Source: Clostridium lacusfryxellense
Lineage (GTDB): Bacteria; Bacillota; Clostridia; Clostridiales; Clostridiaceae
Reading direction: 5' to 3'
Assembly: GCF_018861735.1 (NCBI RefSeq)
Contig: NZ_JAHLEB010000016.1
Location: 34,298-98,297, forward strand
DNA length: 64,000 nt
In this document: positions 26,761 through 35,847 of the stretch, piece after piece
Layout of the letters: every line of letters starts with the position of its first letter
How positions within the stretch are numbered: position 1 is the stretch's first letter
Translations under genes and position numbers: made by a program
Notes under the pieces: generated by a model
The model's input: the letters and a program-made list of their open reading frames with translations, nothing else
Database searches by the model: none
Told to the model about the DNA's origin: nothing

Positions 26761-27246
26761 ATGACAAGTAGTACTTTTAGTGCACTTGAGATGTTTAAGA
26801 TCGCTATATTAATGGAAGAAGAAGGTTATAATTTTTACACCAATGGAGCTAATTATACAAAAGGAAAGACTAAGGAATTTTTATTAGTTGCTGCTGGTCA
26901 AGAATTCATTCATAAAGAAAAATTTACAAAGCTTTTTAACGAATTAAGTACCAACAAAGAAAACGATTCTGAATATCTCTTCGATCCAGTCGTAACTAAA
27001 TATTTAAGAAACTTAATAGAAAATCAAGTATTTAATAAAGAAGAACATCCAAGAGATGCTTTCACAGATTTAAAGTCGGCACTTACACATGCTCTCAAAT
27101 CAGAGGAGCTTTCAATAAGTGTTTATACAAAAATGTATGAAACAGTATCTCAAAATGACGTTACTGGCATATTGTCTATTATACTCGAAGAAGAAAAGGC
27201 TCATGCAACGTATTTCTCTAAATTACTTAAAGAAATAGTAGCTTAG
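26761..27246 (+). CDS. Rubrerythrin-like ferritin-fold protein without rubredoxin domain
   Basis: 161 residues, four-helix ferritin fold. Metal-ligand pattern visible: MEEEGYNFY (helix 1), GQEFIHKEKF (helix 2 ExxH), KSEELSISVY (helix 3), EEEKAHATYF (helix 4 ExxH). No C-terminal CxxC rubredoxin zinc ribbon. Such diiron proteins detoxify peroxide or oxygen in anaerobes, but electron donor and substrate are unknown here. AAAGGGG precedes the ATG. Single rightward gene with its own terminator. Confidence 0.82.
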   Translation: MTSSTFSALEMFKIAILMEEEGYNFYTNGANYTKGKTKEFLLVAAGQEFIHKEKFTKLFNELSTNKENDSEYLFDPVVTKYLRNLIENQVFNKEEHPRDAFTDLKSALTHALKSEELSISVYTKMYETVSQNDVTGILSIILEEEKAHATYFSKLLKEIVA

Positions 27247-27287
27247 TTATTAAACTAGTATGATATGCAACTATTCTTACTCAGAAC

Positions 27288-27325
27288 AAAAGAAACTACA
27301 TCACGATAATGGTGTAGTTTCTTTT
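27288..27325. terminator. Convergent terminator of the rubrerythrin-like gene and the second sugar cassette
   Basis: AAAAGAAACTACA / TGTAGTTTCTTTT stem with T-run; works on both strands. Confidence 0.85.
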
Positions 27326-27389
27326 GTTTTATTTCTATTTAATAGTTTGAGCTTCACTGCATAATCCATAATACATTAACTCCTCTCCA

Positions 27390-28238
27390 TTATCCTTTAA
27401 TAGCACCCGCCATTAGGCTCTTTTGTACCTGATTGCTTAGAGGTATATATATGAGAATAGTTGGTAATGTTGCAATAACAAGGCCTGCTAAAATCGGACC
27501 CCACTCAGTAGCATGTTGTCCTGCCATTGACATTATACCAACTGGCAATGTCTTAAGCTTTGGATTATTCAAAAATGTGTTTGCAAACATCAATTCATTC
27601 CAACTTGATAAGTACGTAAATATAGCAACGGTTGACAATGAAGGTCTTAATAGTGGTAATACAATTTTAAAGAATATTTGATATATATTGCACCCATCAA
27701 TACAAGCTGCTTCCTCAAGCTCCCTTGGTATACCTTCAAGAAAACTAGTCATTACAAATATACCCATGGGAAGTGCAAATGCTACATACGGTATAATTAG
27801 AGACAAATAAGTATTTAATATATGCATTTTTCTTAAAATTAAAAATAAAGGTAATAAAGTAGAGTGTATTGGCACCATCATACCTAATAAGAAAATAACT
27901 AGTGTCAATTTACTATATTTCCAGTTCATACGAGTAATAGCATATGAAGATGTTGCAATAAGAACGCTTGAAACAATAATTGTTGTTGTTGTTACAATTA
28001 CGCTATTTAGAAAGTATATACCTACATTACCACTGGTAAGGGCACTAGTATAATTAGATAATTTCCATACTTTAGGTAGTCCAAGAACATTTCCTCCGAA
28101 AATTTCTGTATTGTTTTTAAATGAAACTAATACAAGCCAAATTAGGGGATATAACTGAATTACTGCTATTATAATTAAAATAGTTATTAATATTAAACTT
28201 TTAGCACTTATTTTTTTACGATTTTTCACCTGTTCCAT
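27390..28238 (-). CDS. Sugar ABC transporter permease, MalG type (second cassette)
   Basis: 282 residues, six helices, EAA loop ELEEAACIDGCNIYQIFFKI. Pairs with the MalF-type protein 26 bases upstream. It is about as similar to the MalG-type protein at 17790 as family members usually are, so it is an independent cassette rather than a recent copy. Confidence 0.92.
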   Translation of the reverse strand: MEQVKNRKKISAKSLILITILIIIAVIQLYPLIWLVLVSFKNNTEIFGGNVLGLPKVWKLSNYTSALTSGNVGIYFLNSVIVTTTTIIVSSVLIATSSYAITRMNWKYSKLTLVIFLLGMMVPIHSTLLPLFLILRKMHILNTYLSLIIPYVAFALPMGIFVMTSFLEGIPRELEEAACIDGCNIYQIFFKIVLPLLRPSLSTVAIFTYLSSWNELMFANTFLNNPKLKTLPVGIMSMAGQHATEWGPILAGLVIATLPTILIYIPLSNQVQKSLMAGAIKG

Positions 28239-28264
28239 AAAAACTCCTCCTGTTCTTATTAATA

Positions 28265-29155
28265 TTAAGCTTGATTACTTTTTCTAGCTTGGAACAATTT
28301 GCCCATGATTAAAGTAAATATTAGACATTCTACAATAATAAACGTGGACATAGCACTTCCATAACCGTACATGTACTTATTAAAAATAGTATTATACATT
28401 AATGTGCTTGGTACCTCACTTGCATGTAACGGTCCTCCATTTGTTATAATGTAAATTAAATCAAAAGCTTTAAATGAACCTGTAACCGCAAATACCACAC
28501 ATACCTGCAAGATTGGTTTAATAAGTGGAATGGTTATTGCAGTAGCCATTTTAAACTCTGAAGCCCCATCTATTTTTGCTGCCTCATATATATCTGGCGA
28601 AACCGATTTAATTGCGGCATACATTAGAAGCATATGATAACCAATATATTGCCATATAATTGGCACAAAAACTGCAAACAATGCTATTTTAGGGTCTGCT
28701 ATCCAAGCATGTGCATATTTTTCTAATCCAATATTTTTAAGAATAATATTTAACATTCCGTAATCCGGATTATATATTTTCATCCAAAGTTGACCAATAA
28801 CAACCGTTGACATTATTACCGGTATAAAATATATAGTTCTAAAGAAACCTTCCCCCTTCACACCTCTAGCTAAAATTAAAGCTAATGAAAGTGCTAAAGG
28901 CAACTGAATAACAACTGAGGCTATCGCTAAAACAAGTGAATTTTGAACTGATTTTGTAAAACCATCTGTATTATTTACAAATAAATTCACATAGTTCTTA
29001 AACCCAATAAATGTAGCTTTTCCGATTCCGTCCCAACTTAATAAGCTGTAATATGTCGACAATATTATAGGAAGTATGATAGCTATAAAAAATATTAATA
29101 GAGCTGGGAACACAAATATAAATATAGCTTTTTTATCTTTAAAAACCTTATCCAT
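28265..29155 (-). CDS. Sugar ABC transporter permease, MalF type (second cassette)
   Basis: 296 residues, six helices, EAA loop DIYEAAKIDGASEFKMATAI. Preceded by a hairpin separating it from the binding-protein gene. As in the sucrose cassette, no ATPase gene is present. Confidence 0.92.
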   Translation of the reverse strand: MDKVFKDKKAIFIFVFPALLIFFIAIILPIILSTYYSLLSWDGIGKATFIGFKNYVNLFVNNTDGFTKSVQNSLVLAIASVVIQLPLALSLALILARGVKGEGFFRTIYFIPVIMSTVVIGQLWMKIYNPDYGMLNIILKNIGLEKYAHAWIADPKIALFAVFVPIIWQYIGYHMLLMYAAIKSVSPDIYEAAKIDGASEFKMATAITIPLIKPILQVCVVFAVTGSFKAFDLIYIITNGGPLHASEVPSTLMYNTIFNKYMYGYGSAMSTFIIVECLIFTLIMGKLFQARKSNQA

Positions 29156-29211
29156 GTCTTGCTGCCTCCTTCTACTTTTAAGTATAGTCCATAAAATTTT
29201 TATATGAAATA

Positions 29212-29250
29212 TCTCCTGTCAACTACTTCTAAGTTGTAATTAACAGGAGA
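29212..29250 (-). promoter_or_regulatory. Intercistronic hairpin after the second binding-protein gene
   Basis: TCTCCTGT / ACAGGAGA outer stem with an inner ACAACT / AGTTG stem. Same position and presumably same role as the hairpin at 19553-19575. Confidence 0.65.
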
Positions 29251-29256
29251 CTTTAT

Positions 29257-30555
29257 CTATTTTTTATTTATTACTTGCATCTGCTTTGCAAAATTTTCTG
29301 GGGTTATTTGTTTACCAAAAAGCTGTGCAACTAAATCCTTATGAACATCTGCATCTGCACCATCGAGGTAAGTATCCCACCAAACAACGTTGTCTGTTGA
29401 CTTTTTAGCAATACCCGCTATTTGTTTAGTTAATGGCGGAATCTTTGATTCGTCAACATCTACTTTCCAAGTTGGTATACCAGCACCTGTTGAATATAAT
29501 TTCTTAGATATGTTTTCAGTTATATATTTAGTAGCTTTTGCGGATTCATCTTTGTACTTTGTATTTGCATTAACCATAAATCCCATAATAGCTCCACCTA
29601 AAACCTCATCTTTAGCGCCTTTACCATCAGTAGAAGCTGGGAAATTCATAGCTATAACTTTACCTTTAACAGCTGACTTAGCATCATCTATAGTACCGCC
29701 TAACCAACTTCCATTATAATACATAGGAATCTTTCCTTGAAGAAATGGCACTTCAGATTCATCACGAGTTAAGCCAAGCGCCGCAGGATTATATGCACCT
29801 GCATCTATAAGTTTTGTTAATTTTGATGCTGCATCTACGAAAGCAGGATCTTCAAATGATGCCTTTTTAGCTAGTGCATCATTACTAAGTTTTGCACCGC
29901 CAGCTCGAAGAGCTAATGCATCATAGTAGAACATTCCTGGCCACTTATCTTTTTCTCCAACAGCCAAAGGCGTAATTCCTTTAGCCTTGAATGCCTTAAC
30001 TGCAATTAATAAGTCATCATATGTCTCAGGTATTTTTATTTTGTTAGTTTCAAACATTTCTTTATTTACATAGAAAATACCGATATCACTGGTGTAAGGT
30101 AATCCATAAGTTTTATCATTATATGTTAAATAAGTAAGTGCTCCAGTTAATAATTTTTCCTTAGTTCCATCCTTTAAGTAATCATCTAAAGGCAAAACCT
30201 TACCTGCATCTATAAAAGGTTTAGAAAAGCCAGCTCCCCAGGTTACAAATATATCTGGTGCTTCATTAGCGGATATAGCTGTTTTTATTTTTGTCTTATA
30301 TGCCTCATTTTCAGTCCCCTCTGATTCAATCTGTACATTAGGATTAGCAACATTCCACTCTTTAATTACAGCTTCTACATTTTTCTTATTTGAGTCAGTA
30401 TCTGATGTCCAAATATGCCAAAACTTTAATGTTATTTTTTCTTGTGTTCCCCCAGATTTTGCCTTATCAGCAGCCTTGTTACCACAAGCCATAAGGCTTG
30501 AAGTTAATAATATTGTTAATAACAATGATGAAATTTTCTTAAATCTTTTATTCAT
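29257..30555 (-). CDS. Sugar-binding lipoprotein (second cassette)
   Basis: 432 residues from the ATG at 30555; the longer frame starts inside the GGAGGGG ribosome binding site and is rejected. Signal peptide with lipobox LMACGN. Family-1 solute-binding protein features: ITLKFWHIWTSDTDSNKK, GLPYTSDIGIFYVNKEMF, IPMYYNGSWLGGTIDDA. Substrate unknown; the linked YesN/YesM-type sensor suggests an oligosaccharide taken from plant polymers. A cre-like site lies in its leader. Confidence 0.92.
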   Translation of the reverse strand: MNKRFKKISSLLLTILLTSSLMACGNKAADKAKSGGTQEKITLKFWHIWTSDTDSNKKNVEAVIKEWNVANPNVQIESEGTENEAYKTKIKTAISANEAPDIFVTWGAGFSKPFIDAGKVLPLDDYLKDGTKEKLLTGALTYLTYNDKTYGLPYTSDIGIFYVNKEMFETNKIKIPETYDDLLIAVKAFKAKGITPLAVGEKDKWPGMFYYDALALRAGGAKLSNDALAKKASFEDPAFVDAASKLTKLIDAGAYNPAALGLTRDESEVPFLQGKIPMYYNGSWLGGTIDDAKSAVKGKVIAMNFPASTDGKGAKDEVLGGAIMGFMVNANTKYKDESAKATKYITENISKKLYSTGAGIPTWKVDVDESKIPPLTKQIAGIAKKSTDNVVWWDTYLDGADADVHKDLVAQLFGKQITPENFAKQMQVINKK

Positions 30556-30581
30556 ATAAATCCCCTCCAATTATATAAAAT

Positions 30582-30595
30582 TGTTTACGTTTACA
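30582..30595. promoter_or_regulatory. cre-like site (CcpA catabolite control)
   Basis: TGTTTACGTTTACA, or TGTAAACGTAAACA on the other strand, fits the cre consensus TGWAANCGNTNWCA with one mismatch. It lies 27 bases before the binding-protein start, where bound CcpA would block transcription. Confidence 0.6.
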
Positions 30596-30669
30596 ACACT
30601 AATAATAAACCATTATCACTTTAAAATAAATTTAGAATTTTTACTTTTTCATTAGATTTTTTTACCTTT

Positions 30670-32268
30670 TTATTTAATCTTTTTATATTCAGTAATTGAA
30701 AATCCCGTGTATTTTTTAAAGCAAGTACTAAAATAGCTTGAATCAGGTATTCCTACCTTTTCTCCTACCTCATATGCCTTTAAATCCATATTATTAAGTA
30801 ATATTATCGCCTTATCAATTCTAAGTTTAACTAAGTAATCCAAAAAATTAATTCCCATTTCTTTTTTAAATACTCTGCTTAAATAGCTTGGATTAACGAA
30901 AAATATATGAGCTACTTTTGATAGAGACAGTTCACAATCTCCAAAGTTTATCTTTACATATTCAGTTATGTCATCAATAAGTTTATTTGATTTCTTACTC
31001 TTATAATAATTTATTATTTCAATTACCTTATAACTAATATCCGTTACATACTTTTTGATATCTGGAATTGTATCAATTTCAAATATTTCCTCGTATATAC
31101 TGTATTTTTCAACATTAAGCACTTTAATATTAATATCAAGATCTTTTAAAATTTCTAGAATAGTAGATACATAGCTAAAAGCATACTCCCTTATATTATT
31201 TATCGACAAATTCATATTGGTATTTTTTTTATCAAAAATACCGTCTATTATACCTTGGATTATCTTATGAGATCCAGATAAAAAATATACTTTAAGCTTA
31301 TCGTCAATTTTAATTATTACATCCTTTTGAGTTTCCATATGTAAATTTATATCCTCATATCTTATCATAGAATTATTTCCAACAATTATCCTGTAATTAA
31401 GAGCTTCTAATGCCTCCTTATATGATTTCTCTATGTTTTCAACTTCATTTTTTATTGTTCCAATTCCAATACAGTAGTACCATTTAATATCAGATAAAAC
31501 GTTTACTATTATATTTTGAAACGCTTCTTGAAAGCAACTATCCTCAAAGTTATTTATAATAATTATCCTATAATTATCATCCAGAAAAATGTTAATACCC
31601 TCATGTTGTTTTAAATAATCCTTTAACTTTTCAATAATTGTTTTATAATAAATTACGTTTCTCTTATCATGACTATCTTGAATCTTTAATATTATTTCTA
31701 TAACAGCTACTTGAAAAGTATCATACTTAAACCTGAAATCTAGATAATCCATTTGTCTTTTTATCTCGATTATAACTACACCAGGCTTAATAAGTCTATT
31801 TAAGAGCCTTTCTTTTAAAAAAGGTAAATTTCTTATAATTTGTTTTTTCATCATAGTATATTCAGAAATAGATTCTCTCTCTTTTTCTATTTCTTCTTTC
31901 ATATTCAGTGCAGTCTCGAGAACAACCTCATCATCGATAGGTTTTAGCAAATAAGCCTTAATTCCTGCTCTAATACTTCTTTGGGCATATTTAAAATCAT
32001 CATATCCTGAAATAACAACTACTTTAATATTAGGATTCATTTTTATTACAGCATCAGCAAATTCTATTCCATAGATATTAGTCATGCAAATATCCGTAAA
32101 AATTAAGTCCGGCTGATATTTATAAACTAACTCTATTGCGTCTTCTCCTGAGGATGCTTCGCCTATAATTTCCATACCAATAGAGTCCCAATCTATACAT
32201 CTTTTTAATAGATTTCTTACTAAATGTTCATCATCAACTATTAAGACCTTTATTATATTACTACTCAT
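30670..32268 (-). CDS. YesN-type response regulator with AraC DNA-binding domain
   Basis: 532 residues. N-terminal receiver (VLIVDDEHLVRNLL, phosphorylated Asp59 in LIFTDICMTN), a long middle region, and a C-terminal AraC double helix-turn-helix (about 430-532: LSKVAHIFFVNPSYLSRVFK, YEVGEKVGIPDSSYFSTCFK). It overlaps the kinase gene by eight bases. Partner of the histidine kinase upstream and probable activator of the sugar cassette just downstream. Confidence 0.92.
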   Translation of the reverse strand: MSSNIIKVLIVDDEHLVRNLLKRCIDWDSIGMEIIGEASSGEDAIELVYKYQPDLIFTDICMTNIYGIEFADAVIKMNPNIKVVVISGYDDFKYAQRSIRAGIKAYLLKPIDDEVVLETALNMKEEIEKERESISEYTMMKKQIIRNLPFLKERLLNRLIKPGVVIIEIKRQMDYLDFRFKYDTFQVAVIEIILKIQDSHDKRNVIYYKTIIEKLKDYLKQHEGINIFLDDNYRIIIINNFEDSCFQEAFQNIIVNVLSDIKWYYCIGIGTIKNEVENIEKSYKEALEALNYRIIVGNNSMIRYEDINLHMETQKDVIIKIDDKLKVYFLSGSHKIIQGIIDGIFDKKNTNMNLSINNIREYAFSYVSTILEILKDLDINIKVLNVEKYSIYEEIFEIDTIPDIKKYVTDISYKVIEIINYYKSKKSNKLIDDITEYVKINFGDCELSLSKVAHIFFVNPSYLSRVFKKEMGINFLDYLVKLRIDKAIILLNNMDLKAYEVGEKVGIPDSSYFSTCFKKYTGFSITEYKKIK

Positions 32269-34018
32269 TACTTCCCTCCTGATCTATAGGAATATAAATT
32301 ATAACTTTTGTTCCTTCTCCGAGTTTACTCTCAACCATAAACTTGCTTTTTCCATTATAAAAAATACTTAATCTCTCCATTGTGCCTCTGAGCCCTATAC
32401 CTTTTGTGCTTAGCTCCATTATACTAAGAAGCTTATCCTCGCTTATTCCAGCTCCATCATCTTGAACCACAAGTTCAACATAACCATTTTTAACAGATGT
32501 GCTTATAAAAATTTTCCCCTTTCTCCTTGTGGGCTTTATCCCATGATAAATTGAGTTTTCTACTAAGGGTTGTAGAACTAATTTCAATATCCTATATTTA
32601 TTGACGACCTCATCAATATCCATACTAACTGTAAATATATTATCATACCTTATTTGTTGAATAGTAATATAACTTGTAACCGTCTCAAGCTCCTCTTTTA
32701 CAGTTACAACTTCCCTTCCATTACTAAGGCTTGTTCTGTAGAAAGCACCCAAAGCCTTTATGATTTTATATACTTCATCATTTCGCCCTTCTAATGATAA
32801 ACAACTTATTGCATCAAAAGAATTATATAAAAAGTGAGGTTTAATTTGTGACTGTAACACATTTAGTTCTGCCTTCCTCTTTATCTTCTGCTCTCTCTTA
32901 ATTTGCTCTATTAAATTTTCAATTTTATAAATCATAGTATTATATACATTTTTCAATTTTCCAATTTCATCATTTCCTGTATCTATATTTACTTTTTTAA
33001 ATTCTCCGTTTTCAACAGCTCTCATAGATTTAATTAATTTATTTATGGGCCTTGTTATACTAGCCGATACAAATATCAGCCCCGAAAAGCTCATAATACC
33101 ACTCAAAATAAGCATACATAGTATTACAAGCATATATACATTTGACTGCTTTGAGATCTCACTAAAGGGAACTATACTGATTATTGTAAAATTCAAGTTA
33201 TTCTTTAGATATGAAATAATATAATTACTCCCCTTAACCTTTTCAATATGAAAGTAATGATTTTCTTTCATATCATACGTTGTGCTTTCTTTAATATTAA
33301 ATTGAGAAACATCCTTTGTATGAATAATATCGCTATTCTTCTCATCCCTTAACAGAATGCCAATATCACCTTTTTGTGTTATATTTTTAAAAGAACTGGC
33401 AATTGCTTCTTCAGGAATATTTATTACCATTGTCCCAATAGGCCTCTGTGTTTCTAAGTCATTTATAACCCTTATAACTGATACAAAAGTCTGATCGGGC
33501 TGATTAAACAATCCCCCGCCATTAATTTTTATTAAATATCCACCTCGTGCTTTTTGAAGCTCGTCATACCATTCACAATTCTTTACATCTTCAAGACTAA
33601 AAGACTTATGCACGTTCTTATCCACAAAGTATCTATTTCCATAATTATCAAATATATATACAGATGAGATTAACATATTTGATTGTATTACTTCTGTCAA
33701 ATTTCTATTAACAGTAGTTTGACTGTTGTAATTAAAATTATAGTTAGCATTTTTCAATATGTTTTGCATATTCTGGTTAGATAAAAGAATTTTAGATTCG
33801 TTATTAACTGTATATATTAATAAATTCAAATTTGAATCTATAGTCTTAAGGGTTTGTACCGCCATTTCGCCTACTTTCTGCGTCATTATTCTTTTATTTA
33901 TTTCTTGATATATAAAGGTGCTAAAAGATATTGATAATACAGCAATTATAAAATAACATACTATTATTTTTGTGCCTATATTGAAATTCTTAAATATACC
34001 CATAATTTTTTTTAGCAT
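32261..34018 (-). CDS. YesM-type sensor histidine kinase
   Basis: 585 residues from the ATG at 34018, which follows GGGGGAG; the longer frame would start inside that site. Membrane helix near 15-35, extracellular sensor of about 240 residues, second helix near 295-320, HAMP (SITRPINKLIKSMRAVENGEF), phosphorylated His395 in QIKPHFLYNSFDAI, then the ATPase domain with VVQDDGAGIS and GIGLRGTMERL. This is the LytS/YesM class. It senses a sugar outside, or the loaded binding protein, and controls the regulator downstream. Confidence 0.92.
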   Translation of the reverse strand: MLKKIMGIFKNFNIGTKIIVCYFIIAVLSISFSTFIYQEINKRIMTQKVGEMAVQTLKTIDSNLNLLIYTVNNESKILLSNQNMQNILKNANYNFNYNSQTTVNRNLTEVIQSNMLISSVYIFDNYGNRYFVDKNVHKSFSLEDVKNCEWYDELQKARGGYLIKINGGGLFNQPDQTFVSVIRVINDLETQRPIGTMVINIPEEAIASSFKNITQKGDIGILLRDEKNSDIIHTKDVSQFNIKESTTYDMKENHYFHIEKVKGSNYIISYLKNNLNFTIISIVPFSEISKQSNVYMLVILCMLILSGIMSFSGLIFVSASITRPINKLIKSMRAVENGEFKKVNIDTGNDEIGKLKNVYNTMIYKIENLIEQIKREQKIKRKAELNVLQSQIKPHFLYNSFDAISCLSLEGRNDEVYKIIKALGAFYRTSLSNGREVVTVKEELETVTSYITIQQIRYDNIFTVSMDIDEVVNKYRILKLVLQPLVENSIYHGIKPTRRKGKIFISTSVKNGYVELVVQDDGAGISEDKLLSIMELSTKGIGLRGTMERLSIFYNGKSKFMVESKLGEGTKVIIYIPIDQEGSNE

Positions 34019-34226
34019 ATAATACTCCCCCAAGTTTAAATGAATACCTATCTGATTAACTATACAATCCCTAACTATTCCATATTTATAGTATATCAGC
34101 TCTTGAATACTTTTTAAACCGATTTTATAAAGTATTTTAACAGAAAATATAATAGATACTCTTCATTCGAAGTCTATTTTTACTTTTTTTACCATATAAT
34201 ATAGTATATATTAAGGAGGCTTTATA

Positions 34227-34445
34227 ATGGTTACAAATAAAAAAATAGAGATATTTATAGGTTTATTATATAGTATACTGACTTTAATGCTAATACTTTT
34301 AGGATTTGTTTATACGGTTTCCTTTTTAGGTGCAGCTATAAGTGGTCTTATGGCATATATTGCTTTTCGTGGTGATAACGTTACTAATAAATTTGCAAAA
34401 TTAAAAAAGGGATTCAGACTAAGAAAAAGCGCTAAACATATTTGA
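34227..34445 (+). CDS. Small membrane protein, two helices
   Basis: 72 residues. AAGGAGG precedes the ATG at ideal spacing. Hydrophobic segments at about 10-33 and 36-50, then a basic tail (KLKKGFRLRKSAKHI). No family recognised. Monocistronic with a perfect 17-base terminator stem, which supports it as a real gene. Confidence 0.65.
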   Translation: MVTNKKIEIFIGLLYSILTLMLILLGFVYTVSFLGAAISGLMAYIAFRGDNVTNKFAKLKKGFRLRKSAKHI

Positions 34446-34449
34446 ATAT

Positions 34450-34491
34450 AACCTTGATTTAGATATCATAAAAAATATCTAAATCAAGGTT
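34450..34491. terminator. Convergent terminator
   Basis: AACCTTGATTTAGATAT / ATATCTAAATCAAGGTT, perfect 17-base stem with 8-nt loop, between two converging genes. Confidence 0.88.
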
Positions 34492-34502
34492 ATATTATAA
34501 TA

Positions 34503-35042
34503 TTATTGCTCTTTAAATAATCTGTTAAAATTATTTACTTTATCACTTTTCTCCCGTATAATTCGCTCCTCCCTTTTTACTTTCTCAGTTTCAAGTTTAA
34601 ATTTACAATTATTTATTTCTATTTCTAATTCATTAATTTGGGATATTATATACCTACACCAAGTTCCTTTTATCGTCCACTTAATTGCATCATTTTTAAT
34701 TAACACTTTACAACATGACAGCTCATCATTTGCTTTTATTAAAAGCTTTCCAGAATTCTTTTCTCTTACATATAATATAGGGGATTTATATACAGTAAGC
34801 ACATTTGATTTATCATCAATAAGTTCTATTTCAACATTATGCTCTTCCTCTTGTAAAGATGTGTCACTCTTTACTAAATCGATTATATTTACTTTATCTA
34901 GTTTCACTATTATTTTCTTATATCCCAAGGCAACCATATATTCTGGCTCCTCTATGTTAGCATCACTTAATCTTATCTCCCTTATTGTTCTAATGAGTTT
35001 ATCCACAGTCAAATTAGGCTTTTTATTAAAAAATTTAAACAT
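34503..35042 (-). CDS. Uncharacterised 179-residue protein
   Basis: Soluble, charged protein with a beta-rich core (YMVALGYKKIIVKLDKVNIIDLV, VEIELIDDKSNVLTVYKSPILYV) and a C-terminal coiled-coil-like stretch (QINELEIEINNCKFKLETEKVKREE). No family recognised, no signal peptide. Ribosome binding site GAGGGAGG before the ATG. Followed in the other direction by a further unknown gene 137 bases upstream. Confidence 0.6.
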   Translation of the reverse strand: MFKFFNKKPNLTVDKLIRTIREIRLSDANIEEPEYMVALGYKKIIVKLDKVNIIDLVKSDTSLQEEEHNVEIELIDDKSNVLTVYKSPILYVREKNSGKLLIKANDELSCCKVLIKNDAIKWTIKGTWCRYIISQINELEIEINNCKFKLETEKVKREERIIREKSDKVNNFNRLFKEQ

Positions 35043-35143
35043 AATATAAAATTACCTCCCTCTCATCGATTCCACTATTAAATATATGCTTTTATATGTA
35101 GATTAATAACATATCCACCCTAAGATTAATATGTTCCAATAAA

Positions 35144-35175
35144 AAAGAAGCTCTTTTAAAGGGCTCCTCTTCTAC
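35144..35175 (-). terminator. Terminator after the 167-residue protein
   Basis: AGAAG..GAGCCC / ..GAGCTTCT interrupted stem with TTTTTT on the minus strand. Confidence 0.6.
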
Positions 35176-35179
35176 GTCT

Positions 35180-35683
35180 TTATAATTTAATTGCCTTATC
35201 TACATATTTAGCAAATAATCCACCTCTATTGCTAAATTCATCTTCATTAATTAATTTACAATCTTCCCTTATTGTTACCTCTGGATTCCTTAATATTAGT
35301 TCTATGTTTCTCCCATGCCTGGTCCTTAATTTATTGTAATTATTTTTCACATATTCTAATGAACCCATCATATCATTAATCTCACACTTACCATCTAAAA
35401 CTTTTTTCCTTAAATCCATTACAAAATCATCTTCTATACACAGATTACCTGAAAAATAATCTAGATTTTCTTGGCACCAGATAGATTTGTCATTTAAATC
35501 AACATCAAGTTTTAAAACACTAATTGGTATTTCTAATAATAATTCTACTTCATCAGAGGTTAGTTCTCCCATTGAAAATCTTATTTCGTCTATTATAGTT
35601 GCCACTGTACTTAAATTAAAATCACCTGTTTTAAATTTATTACTTATTTTTAGAAATCTTTTCTTTAAAGTTAAACTTCTCAT
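35180..35683 (-). CDS. Uncharacterised 167-residue protein
   Basis: Mostly helical, with an N-terminal basic stretch (LTLKKRFLKISNKFKTG) and a segment DEIRFSMGELTSDEVELLLEIPISV. No motif or family recognised. GGGGGTGAAAATT precedes the ATG. Its place beside another unknown soluble protein gives no functional clue. Confidence 0.55.
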   Translation of the reverse strand: MRSLTLKKRFLKISNKFKTGDFNLSTVATIIDEIRFSMGELTSDEVELLLEIPISVLKLDVDLNDKSIWCQENLDYFSGNLCIEDDFVMDLRKKVLDGKCEINDMMGSLEYVKNNYNKLRTRHGRNIELILRNPEVTIREDCKLINEDEFSNRGGLFAKYVDKAIKL

Positions 35684-35774
35684 AAATTTTCACCCCCATA
35701 TTTTATATTCAAGGCGTAGTAATTTTATGTATAACAATTTCATAACTCCTGATATTATTTATTGAAAAACGTTA

Positions 35775-35827
35775 AAAAAGTGGTTATGATGTGCTAATAA
35801 TTTAATAGCACTATCATAACCACTTTT
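35775..35827 (-). terminator. Terminator of the etf-lctD-acd block
   Basis: Long stem AAAAAGTGGTTATGAT... / ...ATCATAACCACTTTTT, 20 bases after the acyl-CoA dehydrogenase stop. Confidence 0.88.
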
Positions 35828-35847
35828 TATTTAGTTTTAGTTATATA

